A stretch of 7,422 nt of DNA from Clostridiaceae bacterium. GTDB taxonomy: Bacteria > Bacillota > Clostridia > Saccharofermentanales > UBA5734. Both the position numbers and the translations under genes were made by a program. Positions 1 through 6,160 of this stretch are shown here, piece by piece. Every line of letters begins with the position of its first letter. Within the stretch, counting starts at the first letter, position 1. The notes beneath the pieces are model-generated. The model worked only from the letters and a program-made list of their open reading frames with translations, was not told the DNA's origin and ran no database searches. The DNA is taken from contig JAAZFW010000311.1 in NCBI GenBank assembly GCA_012511525.1, positions 1 through 7,422 on the forward strand, in the 5' to 3' direction.

Positions 1-24
1 GCGCAGAAAAGCGAGGCCCGGTGA
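1..24 (+). CDS. 3' end of an upstream gene (last 7 codons), product unknown
   Basis: Frame 1 is open from the window edge to a TGA at 22-24 and would encode AQKSEAR as the C-terminus of a protein. The TGA overlaps the GTG start of the next gene in a GTGA arrangement, the classic geometry of translationally coupled operon genes, which is the main reason to believe it. The polar, charged tail is compatible with a real C-terminus but carries no family information. From knowledge of carotenoid loci, a desaturase, glycosyltransferase or acyltransferase would be a natural partner, but nothing visible supports a specific choice. Seven codons are very weak evidence. Confidence 0.4.
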   Translation, partial: AQKSEAR

Positions 25-869
25 ATCAGATACCGCCAGCATTAGCCAAATACATGAACCAGATCCTGGTCGTCTCCTTTATGGCCAACCTGGCCATTTT
101 CGTGCTGCTGTCCATCGGCCCCATACCAGCAACCGAGGCGCAGATACGTCTGTATGGCGGCTTTTTCCTGATGATCTTTGTCTGCACGCTCGGCTGGTAC
201 CGCTACGGCCTGAACCGGATGGTTCTTTTCTTCTGCATCACGGTAGCCGTCACCTGGTCGCTTGAAACGCTGAGCATCGCGGTCGGTTTCCCGTTCGGCC
301 GTTTCGCCTATACGGACAAGCTTGGCGAAAAAATCGGCGTGGTGCCCGTCATGATCTTTCCCGCCTACTTCTTTACCGGTTATCTGGCCTGGAGCACAGC
401 CGGACTCTTTTTCAATAGCCGGGGGGCCGGTATCCGAAAAAGGCACCTGGTGCTGCTGCCTTTGACGGCATCTTGCCTGATGCTGGCCTGGAACCTCAGC
501 TTCGATCCGATCATGTCAACCCTGCACGGCTGCTGGATCTGGGCACCCGGCGGCGCTTACTTCGGCGTCCCCCTGACCAATTTCGCCGGCTGGCTCCTGA
601 CAACCTATCTCTTTTTCCAGCTGTTCGCGCTGCTTGTCGACCGATCCAAAACCAGCGAAGATCTCGCATGCGATCCCGTATACTGGCAGCTGATCCCATG
701 GATGTATGCCGTCCAGGGCCTGCCCTCGGTCCTGTACGCGTTCAGCGGCAGGCAAGGGCAGGAAATCTACCGGCCGGTGGCCATCATAACCGCGGCGGCC
801 ATGTTCCTGCCGGCCCTGATCAGCCTGATCCGGCTGCGCAGTTTCGATTCGCGGCCAAAGAGCGGCTAA
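21..869 (+). CDS. Carotenoid biosynthesis family membrane protein (CruF-like, PF04240)
   Basis: A 282-residue polytopic membrane protein with about seven hydrophobic segments (roughly 15-32, 46-63, 68-88, 108-130, 143-158, 185-206 and 253-271). Family-type motifs are visible: E82 followed by GFPFGRFAY (89-97), N158-L-S-F-D162-P, and the tract W172-I-W leading into YFGVPLTNFAGW (180-191). This pattern fits the carotenoid biosynthesis family that includes the C-1',2' hydratase CruF and bisanhydrobacterioruberin hydratase, integral membrane enzymes acting on carotenoid end groups. In Bacillota the exact reaction is usually unproven, so the substrate is inference. The start is GTG at 21 with GAGG at 13-16. 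An ATG at 54 has no ribosome binding site. The frame stays open to the window edge, so a more upstream start cannot be excluded. It overlaps the stop of a probable upstream gene, which suggests it is the last gene of an operon entering from the left. Confidence 0.8.
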   Translation: MNQIPPALAKYMNQILVVSFMANLAIFVLLSIGPIPATEAQIRLYGGFFLMIFVCTLGWYRYGLNRMVLFFCITVAVTWSLETLSIAVGFPFGRFAYTDKLGEKIGVVPVMIFPAYFFTGYLAWSTAGLFFNSRGAGIRKRHLVLLPLTASCLMLAWNLSFDPIMSTLHGCWIWAPGGAYFGVPLTNFAGWLLTTYLFFQLFALLVDRSKTSEDLACDPVYWQLIPWMYAVQGLPSVLYAFSGRQGQEIYRPVAIITAAAMFLPALISLIRLRSFDSRPKSG

Positions 870-926
870 AGACGTGGGACTTAGTCGTTTTCAGGCAGTT
901 TTTCTGATCATTTTTTGAAATCCGGT

Positions 927-941
927 GATCTTGACAAGATC
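927..941. repeat. Perfect 15-bp palindrome over the tRNA promoter -35 box
   Basis: GATCTTG-A-CAAGATC is a perfect dyad with 7-base arms around A934. The -35 hexamer TTGACA (931-936) lies inside it. The arms extend beyond what the hexamer itself contributes. It could bind a dimeric regulator or be coincidental; no protein is implied by the sequence. Confidence 0.5.
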
Positions 942-960
942 GCAAACGTGAAGCTATAAT
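931..960 (+). promoter_or_regulatory. Sigma-A type promoter of the tRNA-Val gene
   Basis: A perfect -35 TTGACA at 931-936 and a perfect -10 TATAAT at 955-960 are separated by 18 bases. Transcription should begin near 966-968, only a few bases before the mature tRNA 5' end at 973, so the leader to be removed by RNase P is very short. Near-consensus promoters are usual for stable RNA genes. Confidence 0.88.
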
Positions 961-972
961 GATCAAGCACTT

Positions 973-1049
973 GGGTGGTTAGCTCAGCTGGTTAGAGTAC
1001 TTGCTTGACATGCAAGGGGTCGTTGGTTCGAGTCCAATACTACCCACCA
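973..1049 (+). tRNA. tRNA-Val (anticodon GAC)
   Basis: A complete 77-base cloverleaf. The acceptor stem GGGTGGT pairs with ACTACCC with one G-U. The D arm is GCTC/GAGT, the anticodon stem CTTGC/GCAAG with loop TTGACAT, the variable loop GGGTC, and the T arm GTTGG-TTCGAGT-CCAAT. The 3' ACCA, including CCA, is encoded. The anticodon at loop positions 3-5 (1007-1009) is GAC, which reads GUC and GUU valine codons. It stands alone between its own promoter and a terminator, so it is a single-gene transcription unit. No duplicated 3' end indicating an integrated element was seen in the window. Confidence 0.96.
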
Positions 1050-1052
1050 GGG

Positions 1053-1086
1053 AAAGCCCTGAGGCTTTACGCTCTCGGGGCTTTTT
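1053..1086 (+). terminator. Intrinsic terminator of the tRNA-Val gene
   Basis: The arm AAGCCCTGAG (1054-1063) pairs fully with CTCGGGGCTT (1074-1083), allowing one T-G, around a 10-base loop. A run of T continues to 1086. It starts four bases after the tRNA 3' end, which is the expected place. A1053 can extend the stem by pairing with T1084. Confidence 0.9.
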
Positions 1087-1233
1087 CATGCCATAAGACC
1101 TTGTCATCTTATCTCTGTATGCGAACACTAAAAAAATCAGTCTTTGTTTTTCGTTCGTTCTGAGTTGAACCGATTATGTTGGAGTCGCGAAAGGTTCAAG
1201 CACACAACCGGGTTGTCAGCTGTTTGGTCGTCC
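1087..1233. other. Intergenic spacer between the tRNA terminator and the 3' end of the serine hydrolase gene
   Basis: No gene is supported here. It is AT-richer than its surroundings and contains a 7-base inverted repeat (TTGAACC 1165-1171 with GGTTCAA 1193-1199, loop 21) and the palindrome ACAACC-G-GGTTGT (1204-1216). Read on the minus strand, both lie downstream of the serine hydrolase stop. A run of seven T in the minus direction occurs at about 1131-1137. None of these makes a clean intrinsic terminator, but together they are the likely 3' end region of the minus-strand transcript. Confidence 0.4.
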
Positions 1234-2745
1234 TTACCGGCAATCCAGATGCCTGTCTTTCGTGCGCGGCAGGTGCCTGGAGATGGCGGCTGTGAGCAGC
1301 AATACAACAGCCAGGACAAGTAAGGATACACCCAGCCATTCGGTTGCTCTCGGGAAGACGGATGCCAGGAACAAGTATCTCTGGCTGCTGCACCAGGCCA
1401 GGATGGCAACGATGCTGACGGCCGCGCCAATCCGCAGGATACGGCCAAGTCGGGTTGTGCCGGACAACAACGTTGAATCCTTATTTTTGCATACGAGGAT
1501 TTGCAGGATGCGCAGGCACATGACGAGCCCGCCTGACCAAACCATGCCGATCAGAACCCAAAGCATGGCCTGGCCCCAGATGATCCGGCCCATGCCAACC
1601 GTGCCCAAGTTCCGCCAGCGCGACCAGTCGCAGAGCAGTCTGGCGATAGCCGGCCAGCTTCGCTGGCTATTGGTCAGGATCACCAGCGCGTCACCGGTCT
1701 CGGGGACAGCGTGGTAATGCGTCATGATCCCCGTCCCCTGTCCGCCATGGGCGACAGCCAGATGGCCGCCGGGCAGCGTTTCAACATAGTGCCCCAGGGC
1801 ATAGCCGTCAAACACAAGGCCATAGACCCCTATAGCCTGGCTGACCGGCGAGTGCAGGGCTTCAATAGCCTGGCGGCTGAGCACAGCGTTTGCCGGCGCG
1901 TTGATCATGCCGCAGATCGCAAAGGCAGCCAGATCCTCGGCGGTGGCGAAAAGGCCTCCCGATCCTTTTTCCGGGTAGACATAGGCGGGAACCGGATCGC
2001 CGTTCAGCCTGTAACCGACCGGAACGGCAAGATCGTCAAGCTCGCTCCAGTCAAAGGTCGAACGGACCATGTTCAGCGGCCTTAGCACTTCCTGCCGCAT
2101 GTAGTCCGAAAATTCCTGCCCGGTGACGTCCTCGATCAGCAGTTCCAGCAAATTATAGCCGGTGTTCGAGTAGGAGAAAGAACTGCCGGGCTCGCGCACT
2201 GGCACAGCCTCCGCGGTCAGTTTTTCCCGTAATGAGGGCATCGCTTCGCCGGGTGCGTAAATCGTGAAGACATCGCCCAGGGGCAGTCCCGCGGTATGGC
2301 TGAGCAGCTGGCGGATCGTAATATGCTCCGCACCAGGCGCTGCCTGGGAAAACCGCCAGCTTGTCAAATAGTCCGCCGCGGGTGCGTCCAGGTCGATTTT
2401 CCCCGTCTGGACCAACCGCATGACACCCCAGGCGGTGATCGGTTTTGAGATGGATTGGACCCGCATCGTTGTTTTCGTTGTCATCGGGATCTGGTTCGCG
2501 GCATCGGCATAACCGTAGGCGCCGGACCAGGCCAGCTCTCCATTCGCAACAAGCGCCAGACTGGCACCAGGAATATCGTAGCGCTGCAGCAGTTCGGGAA
2601 CCTGTTTGTCAAGAAAGGCGGCAAACGCGTCCAGACCGGCACCTGGCGTCACGGTGTTTCCGAATGGCTGCAAGCCTGAAGCGGCAAAAGCCAAACCGAA
2701 CGAAGTAAGAAGCATAGCCCAGATCCAGCCCTTTTTCCATCTCAT
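1234..2745 (-). CDS. Membrane-anchored serine hydrolase, beta-lactamase/penicillin-binding protein class C family (PF00144)
   Basis: The 503-residue protein has a hydrophobic N-terminus (about 6-24), probably a signal sequence or anchor. A beta-lactamase-like domain spans about 38-365, and three hydrophobic segments follow (about 388-410, 436-454, 470-488). All three active-site motifs of serine acyl-enzymes are visible: S98-I-S-K101 with the nucleophile S98, Y192-S-N194, and H333-G-G335 in the place of the KTG box. LLSHTAGLP (147-155) is the usual family tract. These features place the catalytic domain outside the cell. Family members act as esterases, D-amino-acid peptidases or cell-wall enzymes; lactamase activity cannot be inferred. 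The start is ATG with AAGGA 9 bases upstream, and it overlaps the stop of the preceding gene as ATGA, so the two are translationally coupled. The long three-helix tail resembles other Bacillota hydrolases of this family and is of unknown use. Confidence 0.9.
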   Translation of the reverse strand: MRWKKGWIWAMLLTSFGLAFAASGLQPFGNTVTPGAGLDAFAAFLDKQVPELLQRYDIPGASLALVANGELAWSGAYGYADAANQIPMTTKTTMRVQSISKPITAWGVMRLVQTGKIDLDAPAADYLTSWRFSQAAPGAEHITIRQLLSHTAGLPLGDVFTIYAPGEAMPSLREKLTAEAVPVREPGSSFSYSNTGYNLLELLIEDVTGQEFSDYMRQEVLRPLNMVRSTFDWSELDDLAVPVGYRLNGDPVPAYVYPEKGSGGLFATAEDLAAFAICGMINAPANAVLSRQAIEALHSPVSQAIGVYGLVFDGYALGHYVETLPGGHLAVAHGGQGTGIMTHYHAVPETGDALVILTNSQRSWPAIARLLCDWSRWRNLGTVGMGRIIWGQAMLWVLIGMVWSGGLVMCLRILQILVCKNKDSTLLSGTTRLGRILRIGAAVSIVAILAWCSSQRYLFLASVFPRATEWLGVSLLVLAVVLLLTAAISRHLPRTKDRHLDCR

Positions 2746-3161
2746 GCCATCACATCCTTAATGCTTGGAATGCAAATCCAGTCGTCCATGCTTTTCGTCC
2801 TCAGGAAGGCAAATGGCTCGATTACCCGGACATCTGCAAGTCCGATCAGGCACAGATACCGTTTGCCGGCCCAGCGCTTAACCTGAGCCGCGGATAACTT
2901 GAGCGGCGCTATGTGTTCCTTGACGATCTGGCTAGACGCTTCCGGCGTCAGCTTTTCAGAAAACCAGGCAAAGGAGACAACGGCTCGGGCGCGGACCGTG
3001 GCGCTGCCGGCGTTTTCCAGCAGGTAGATGACCTCGCCCTCATTCACCCTGCCATGGGGAAGCTTTCGGCCGGCCGCTCCCCGGATCAGCATGGTCTTCG
3101 TGCCGTCCAGCAGGCTTTGCAGCTCTTTTTCCTTTGCGTCACAATATGCGATATGTTCCAT
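2742..3161 (-). CDS. Small ASCH/PUA-like domain protein
   Basis: A 139-residue soluble protein that starts MEHIAYCDAKEKE. Visible landmarks are GTKTMLIRGAAGRKLPHGRV (20-39), the EGEVIYLLEN strand (41-50), RWAGKRYLCLIGLADV (96-111), IEPF (114-117) and MDDWICIP (125-132). The order of strand, basic patch, GEVIY strand, the phrase ADVRVIEPF and a terminal DDW fits the PUA-like/ASCH fold, whose members are thought to bind RNA or nucleotides. I recognise the general shape from conserved hypothetical proteins of Clostridia, but the function is unknown. I chose the ATG at 3161 because GGAGG lies 6 bases before it; an ATG 24 bases further upstream (3185) has AAGG directly abutting it and no proper spacing. 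The last codons overlap the serine hydrolase start as ATGA, so it is the first gene of a two-gene unit. Confidence 0.75.
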   Translation of the reverse strand: MEHIAYCDAKEKELQSLLDGTKTMLIRGAAGRKLPHGRVNEGEVIYLLENAGSATVRARAVVSFAWFSEKLTPEASSQIVKEHIAPLKLSAAQVKRWAGKRYLCLIGLADVRVIEPFAFLRTKSMDDWICIPSIKDVMA

Positions 3162-3218
3162 GTCAATCCTCCAGTTTGTCACCATCCTTGCTAAGGCAGC
3201 TTATCTGGCTGTATCACC

Positions 3219-3247
3219 ATTTTGCCGTTCGCAAGGCACCGAGTTAA
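3219..3247 (-). promoter_or_regulatory. Weak predicted promoter for the ASCH-like/serine hydrolase pair
   Basis: On the minus strand, TTAACT (3247-3242, four of six matches to TTGACA) is followed after exactly 17 bases by CAAAAT (3224-3219, four of six matches to TATAAT). Transcription would start near 3212, about 50 bases before the ATG at 3161. The -35 box directly abuts the dyad at 3248-3273. The hexamers are poor, so the promoter may need an activator, or the pair may instead be read through from the radical SAM operon. Confidence 0.35.
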
Positions 3248-3273
3248 GTGACTTGGGTCATGAATCAAGTCAC
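3248..3273. repeat. 26-bp near-perfect dyad between the two minus-strand gene groups
   Basis: GTGACTTG (3248-3255) and CAAGTCAC (3266-3273) are perfect 8-base inverted arms, and the exact centre is the palindrome TCATGA (3258-3263). Only the GG/AT positions break the symmetry. It lies 12 bases after the radical SAM stop and next to the predicted -35 of the following pair. As RNA it could be a hairpin. In the minus direction, where the genes lie, no T-run follows, so an intrinsic terminator is not well supported; T5 follows only on the plus strand. An operator for a dimeric regulator is the alternative. Confidence 0.6.
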
Positions 3274-3284
3274 ATTTTTCGTCA

Positions 3285-4334
3285 TCAAAGCGCTGTCACT
3301 TCGCAGTATGTGTTCAGGATATAGTCGATGTAGTCGTCCTTGCTGAACAGGCGCCGGCTCGAGGGATCGCCGCAGGCCCGGACCATGGCGCCCAGCGGGA
3401 CGTCCTTTCTCGCCTGTTGTGCGGGAGAGGCACCGTTTTGGTACCGGTTGAGGATCTTGTCAGCGCCGTCTTCGCGAAGATCGCCCAGGCACCAATAAGG
3501 TGCCGGCGCCGACCGGTTGGGGTACACCTTGAAGTCCTTGTCGACAAAGAAGACCGGCTGCTCTGAAACGAGACTGGCGGTGGTGCCATCTGCTTCCAGT
3601 TCCGAAAACAGGGTCTGCTCAGTCTGGCCGAACACCGCTTCGAGGCTGGTTTGCCCGAAGTGCCTGAGGGTATGCTCGACCAGCAGCGGCGGAATCTGCG
3701 CCAGGTCCTCCGGCGTGGGCCGGATGGCGACCCGCTTGGCGTTCTCGCCGTCACAGCTGCCCTGGTGGACAAACGCGGCAAAGGGCATCCCGATCGCGGC
3801 ACAGCGTTCTTCCAGCCGATGTGACTGGATCAGGTCCGCGACAACTTCGAGGTCCGTCAGGTTTTCTTTGTTGACAAAGACCTGGATGCGCAGCGCGATG
3901 GCATTTTTAAGGAGCCGATCCATGGTTGCGAGGATCTCGGCGTAGGCTCCCGGCCGGCCGGTGTAGTCATCCGTCATCTGTTCGCCGCCGAACAAGGTCA
4001 GCTGGGCAGACCGGATCCCGAGTGTTTTCAGCCAGGGGATGTATGCCTCATCGCGAACGGCGCGCCAGACGCTGAGCAATTCCCAATGCGTTACCGTCCG
4101 CCGGTCGGACAGTTCGTTTTCCAGATCCCACAGTGCCCGGTATTCCGGAAGGTAATCGGGTTCCCGGTACCAGCTGGCCACTTCGAGCTGCCGGGCATAA
4201 GGGCGGAAAGCGGCGGCGACCGCGCGCAGATCATCGGCATGCAGACGCCCATTGGGCGTGCAGCCGAGCCAGCAGTGCCTGCACCGGTTCGGACAACCCG
4301 CCATATCCAGGCAAACGAAGATTTTGTCAAACAC
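3285..4334 (-). CDS. Radical SAM protein with C-terminal cysteine-containing extension
   Basis: A 349-residue enzyme with the radical SAM cluster motif C14-PNR-C18-RH-C21 (CX3CX2C), which should bind a [4Fe-4S] cluster that cleaves S-adenosylmethionine. C8 and C25 flank it. A LFGGEQ tract (114-119) is the usual GGE-type SAM-contact region. In the C-terminal third, YWCLGDLREDG (280-290) and RACGDPSS (319-326) carry C282 and C321 and resemble the style of SPASM/twitch extensions. I do not see the full cysteine set of a canonical SPASM domain, so a second cluster is uncertain. The substrate is unknown; homologous architectures modify peptides, proteins or small molecules. The start is GTG with GAGG 8 bases upstream, sitting inside the 3' end of the preceding acetyltransferase gene, which ends two bases earlier. 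It is the last gene of the four-gene operon. Confidence 0.85.
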   Translation of the reverse strand: MFDKIFVCLDMAGCPNRCRHCWLGCTPNGRLHADDLRAVAAAFRPYARQLEVASWYREPDYLPEYRALWDLENELSDRRTVTHWELLSVWRAVRDEAYIPWLKTLGIRSAQLTLFGGEQMTDDYTGRPGAYAEILATMDRLLKNAIALRIQVFVNKENLTDLEVVADLIQSHRLEERCAAIGMPFAAFVHQGSCDGENAKRVAIRPTPEDLAQIPPLLVEHTLRHFGQTSLEAVFGQTEQTLFSELEADGTTASLVSEQPVFFVDKDFKVYPNRSAPAPYWCLGDLREDGADKILNRYQNGASPAQQARKDVPLGAMVRACGDPSSRRLFSKDDYIDYILNTYCEVTAL

Positions 4335-4336
4335 GG

Positions 4337-4765
4337 CTAAATCCTCTTGCGGTACATCAGCTCATCGGTTCGCGTATAGCCCATCGTTTCGTAGAAACGC
4401 TGGGCGTCCCGGTTGGTCCCGCCTGTGAACAGCTGGAAACCGCCGGTATTCCGGCCTGCATAATCGGCTTCCGCCTGCTGCATCAGGCGCGTCGCCACCT
4501 GCTGGCGGCGGCAGGCCTCCTCGACGAACAGTTCCGTAATCTCAACATAGTGCCGGCTGTAGCAAAACGACTTGAACAGCTGCACGCAGCAAAAGCCGAT
4601 CAGCCGATCGCCTAACTGGGCTACATACACCTGTTCCTGGCCGTTTTCCGCAAGGGATCGGGCAATCGCCTCAGGCGTTTGGCCGCCGGTGCCGTTAAAG
4701 AGCGTGTTCAGGCGGTCAAGTTCATTGGCGTCCTCACGCGTTGCCTGTCGAATGACGATCTCCAT
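4337..4765 (-). CDS. GNAT family N-acetyltransferase (Acetyltransf_1 type)
   Basis: A 142-residue single-domain GNAT enzyme, which would transfer an acetyl group from acetyl-CoA to an amine. The N-terminal strand MEIVIRQATREDANEL, the central strand EITELFVEEACRRQQVATRL (75-94) and the terminal TGGTNRDAQRFYETMGYTRT (114-133) follow the normal order of GNAT motifs. The pyrophosphate-binding loop reads R86-R-Q-Q89-V-A91, so the usual glycine of the Q/RxxGxG/A motif is glutamine here, which may weaken acetyl-CoA binding or be a tolerated variant. The terminal N118-x-x-A/FYETMGY tract is typical. ATG at 4765 was chosen, with GGAGG 8 bases upstream; GTG at 4768 (5-base spacing) is also possible. 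It overlaps the preceding gene by about 30 bases. The acceptor substrate is unknown. Confidence 0.87.
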   Translation of the reverse strand: MEIVIRQATREDANELDRLNTLFNGTGGQTPEAIARSLAENGQEQVYVAQLGDRLIGFCCVQLFKSFCYSRHYVEITELFVEEACRRQQVATRLMQQAEADYAGRNTGGFQLFTGGTNRDAQRFYETMGYTRTDELMYRKRI

Positions 4766-5342
4766 CACTCTTTCCTCCCCGCTCCCAGTCGCTGCGCAGG
4801 AGGATGTATTTCATGTCGGCGACATCCTGCTGCAGGGACCTGGCGAAAAACGCGCCGTTTTTAACATAACGAAAGCCGCATTTCTCAATCACCCGCCGAG
4901 ACTGGCGGTTGCTGACAAAATGGCCGCAGGTCAGGGCTTCCAAATCCAAAGGGCCAAAACCGTATCGGATCAGGGCCCGAACCGCCTCGGGCATCAGGCC
5001 CTGCCCCCAGTAGTCCCGGGCCAGCACGTAGCCGACTTCCCGGATCCGCAGGTGCCGGTACGCCGCCTCATCACTGGCCCAGGAAGCGTGCAACCCGATG
5101 GACCCGATCACTTTGCGGTCCCGCTTGTGCTCCAGGGCCAGAACGTCCTTTTCTGTCATGAAGCTGTCCAGGATCCTTTTCGATTCATCCTGGGACTGGT
5201 GGTGGCGCCAGCCGGCCATTTCCCCCACCCCGTCTACGGACGCGTACGCGTTAAAGTCCGCCAGGTCATCGTCCCGCCAGCCGCGCAGGACCAGCCGCTC
5301 CGTTTCAATGACGACATCCGTTAAATCGATCGCCACATCCAT
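4734..5342 (-). CDS. GNAT family N-acetyltransferase, RimJ/RimL-type (Acetyltransf_3)
   Basis: A 202-residue acetyltransferase with the RimJ/RimL-like N-terminus ETERLVLRGWRDDDL (13-27), the acetyl-CoA loop YWGQGLMPEAV (111-121) after the strand REVGYVLA, and the late tract SNRQSRRVIEKCGF (144-157). This is the pattern of enzymes that acetylate protein N-termini or small amines; the true substrate is not predictable. I chose the ATG at 5342, which follows the upstream HAD stop by four bases and has GGTGA close by and AAGGA further up. A TTG start at 5372 would overlap the upstream gene by 26 bases with a poor ribosome binding site. The gene lies between the HAD phosphatase and a second GNAT gene, which it overlaps by about 30 bases. 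The last ~17 residues are polar and lie past the conserved domain. Confidence 0.87.
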   Translation of the reverse strand: MDVAIDLTDVVIETERLVLRGWRDDDLADFNAYASVDGVGEMAGWRHHQSQDESKRILDSFMTEKDVLALEHKRDRKVIGSIGLHASWASDEAAYRHLRIREVGYVLARDYWGQGLMPEAVRALIRYGFGPLDLEALTCGHFVSNRQSRRVIEKCGFRYVKNGAFFARSLQQDVADMKYILLRSDWERGGKSDGDRHSTGNA

Positions 5343-5346
5343 ATTT

Positions 5347-6033
5347 TCACCGGTTCCTTTCCGCGAAGTCAATCAACTCAATCAGGCTGTGGATCACCCA
5401 GGGGCCCCGCTTGGCGCCGCCGCGATCCAGATTGAACGCGGTGAAGCCCTGCTCGCGTGCCCCGTCCGCTTCCGGGTCATAGTCGTCGACATAGAGGCTT
5501 TCGGCCGCGGACACGCCCAGGGAAGCCAGCGCGGCGTTGAAGATGATCGGGCTGGGCTTGCCTGCGCCGACCAGCGAGCTGGCCGTGAACGATGAAAAAT
5601 AGCCGGCGATGCCCAATTGCCGCAGCGAGAGCTCGAGCGACGGAGACGTGTCGCTGATCACGCCCATCATATATCCGCCGCTCTTGAAAAAGTCGAGGAC
5701 GGGAAGGACATCGGGGTACAGGAGCCGGTCGTTGTTGCACCACAGCTCGGTGAACAGGATCTTGGCGCGTGATTCCAGATCCCGCGCAACGCCTTCGCCG
5801 ATCAGCAAATGGCGATAGAAGCGCTGTGTAAAAGCGCGCTCATCGTCCAGGCTGCGATACCAGGGCGTCCTGCCGTCCGCAGCCAGCTTGAAAAGATGCA
5901 TCATCTTATCGTAAGGGAGAGAAAAATCATGGCCGCTCCAAGCCGCTATAGTGCGATCCCGCCACTCGAGTTTGGCCGGGTTGGCATAGGTCAGGGTTCC
6001 GTCACGGTCAAAGAAAATCGCCCGATACACCAT
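5347..6033 (-). CDS. HAD superfamily hydrolase (phosphatase-like)
   Basis: A 228-residue cytoplasmic HAD enzyme. All four HAD motifs are visible: D9-R-D11-G-T (nucleophile D9, acid D11), the threonine/serine motif in GVISDT (124-129, with S127/T129), the lysine in GAGKPSP (K159), and YVDDYDPEADGA (181-192) with D183/D184. The alpha-helical stretch between about 14 and 105 fits a C1 cap. It should hydrolyse a phosphate ester via an aspartyl-phosphate; the substrate is not predictable. Motif IV reads VDDYDPEAD rather than the usual VGDSxxND, so an acidic residue replaces the glycine. The start is ATG at 6033 with AAGGGGAG 3-5 bases upstream. It heads the operon; the next gene begins four bases after its stop. 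Confidence 0.9.
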   Translation of the reverse strand: MVYRAIFFDRDGTLTYANPAKLEWRDRTIAAWSGHDFSLPYDKMMHLFKLAADGRTPWYRSLDDERAFTQRFYRHLLIGEGVARDLESRAKILFTELWCNNDRLLYPDVLPVLDFFKSGGYMMGVISDTSPSLELSLRQLGIAGYFSSFTASSLVGAGKPSPIIFNAALASLGVSAAESLYVDDYDPEADGAREQGFTAFNLDRGGAKRGPWVIHSLIELIDFAERNR

Positions 6034-6090
6034 GGTCTCCCCTTTCGCAGCCCGATGGACAAAACGCCCGCCTCTTTTCGAAACACCGTC

Positions 6091-6120
6091 ATTATAGCCT
6101 GTCCGGCAGCCTCTTGCCAG
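6091..6120 (-). promoter_or_regulatory. Predicted promoter of the HAD/GNAT/GNAT/radical SAM operon
   Basis: On the minus strand a perfect TATAAT -10 (6096-6091) is preceded by CTGGCA (6120-6115, four of six matches to TTGACA) with an 18-base spacer. The start would be near 6084, giving a leader of about 50 bases before the HAD ATG at 6033. The perfect -10 is the persuasive part. Confidence 0.5.
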
Positions 6121-6160
6121 TTTCGTGACTGTTCATCAATAAGCAGCTTTATAGGTTCCC

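Noticed and set aside
473..907. 144-residue plus-strand ORF inside the carotenoid-family gene
   Set aside because: Arginine/proline-rich translation in an alternative frame of a well-supported membrane protein; a typical shadow of GC-rich coding DNA.
973..1049. tRNA-Val as an integration site for a mobile element
   Set aside because: No repeat of the tRNA 3' end and no integrase or phage-like gene is visible in the window.
1165..1199. Intrinsic terminator for the serine hydrolase gene
   Set aside because: The 7-bp stem has a 21-base loop and no T-run directly after it on the minus strand, so it was not called as a terminator.
3248..3279. Intrinsic terminator on the plus strand (8-bp stem followed by ATTTTT)
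   Set aside because: No plus-strand gene lies upstream to be terminated, and in the direction of the real genes the T-run is missing; kept as a dyad instead.
4572..5324. 250-residue plus-strand ORF opposite the two acetyltransferase genes
   Set aside because: Long only because the antisense strand of GC-rich genes lacks stops; both opposite-strand GNAT genes have clear motifs and ribosome binding sites.
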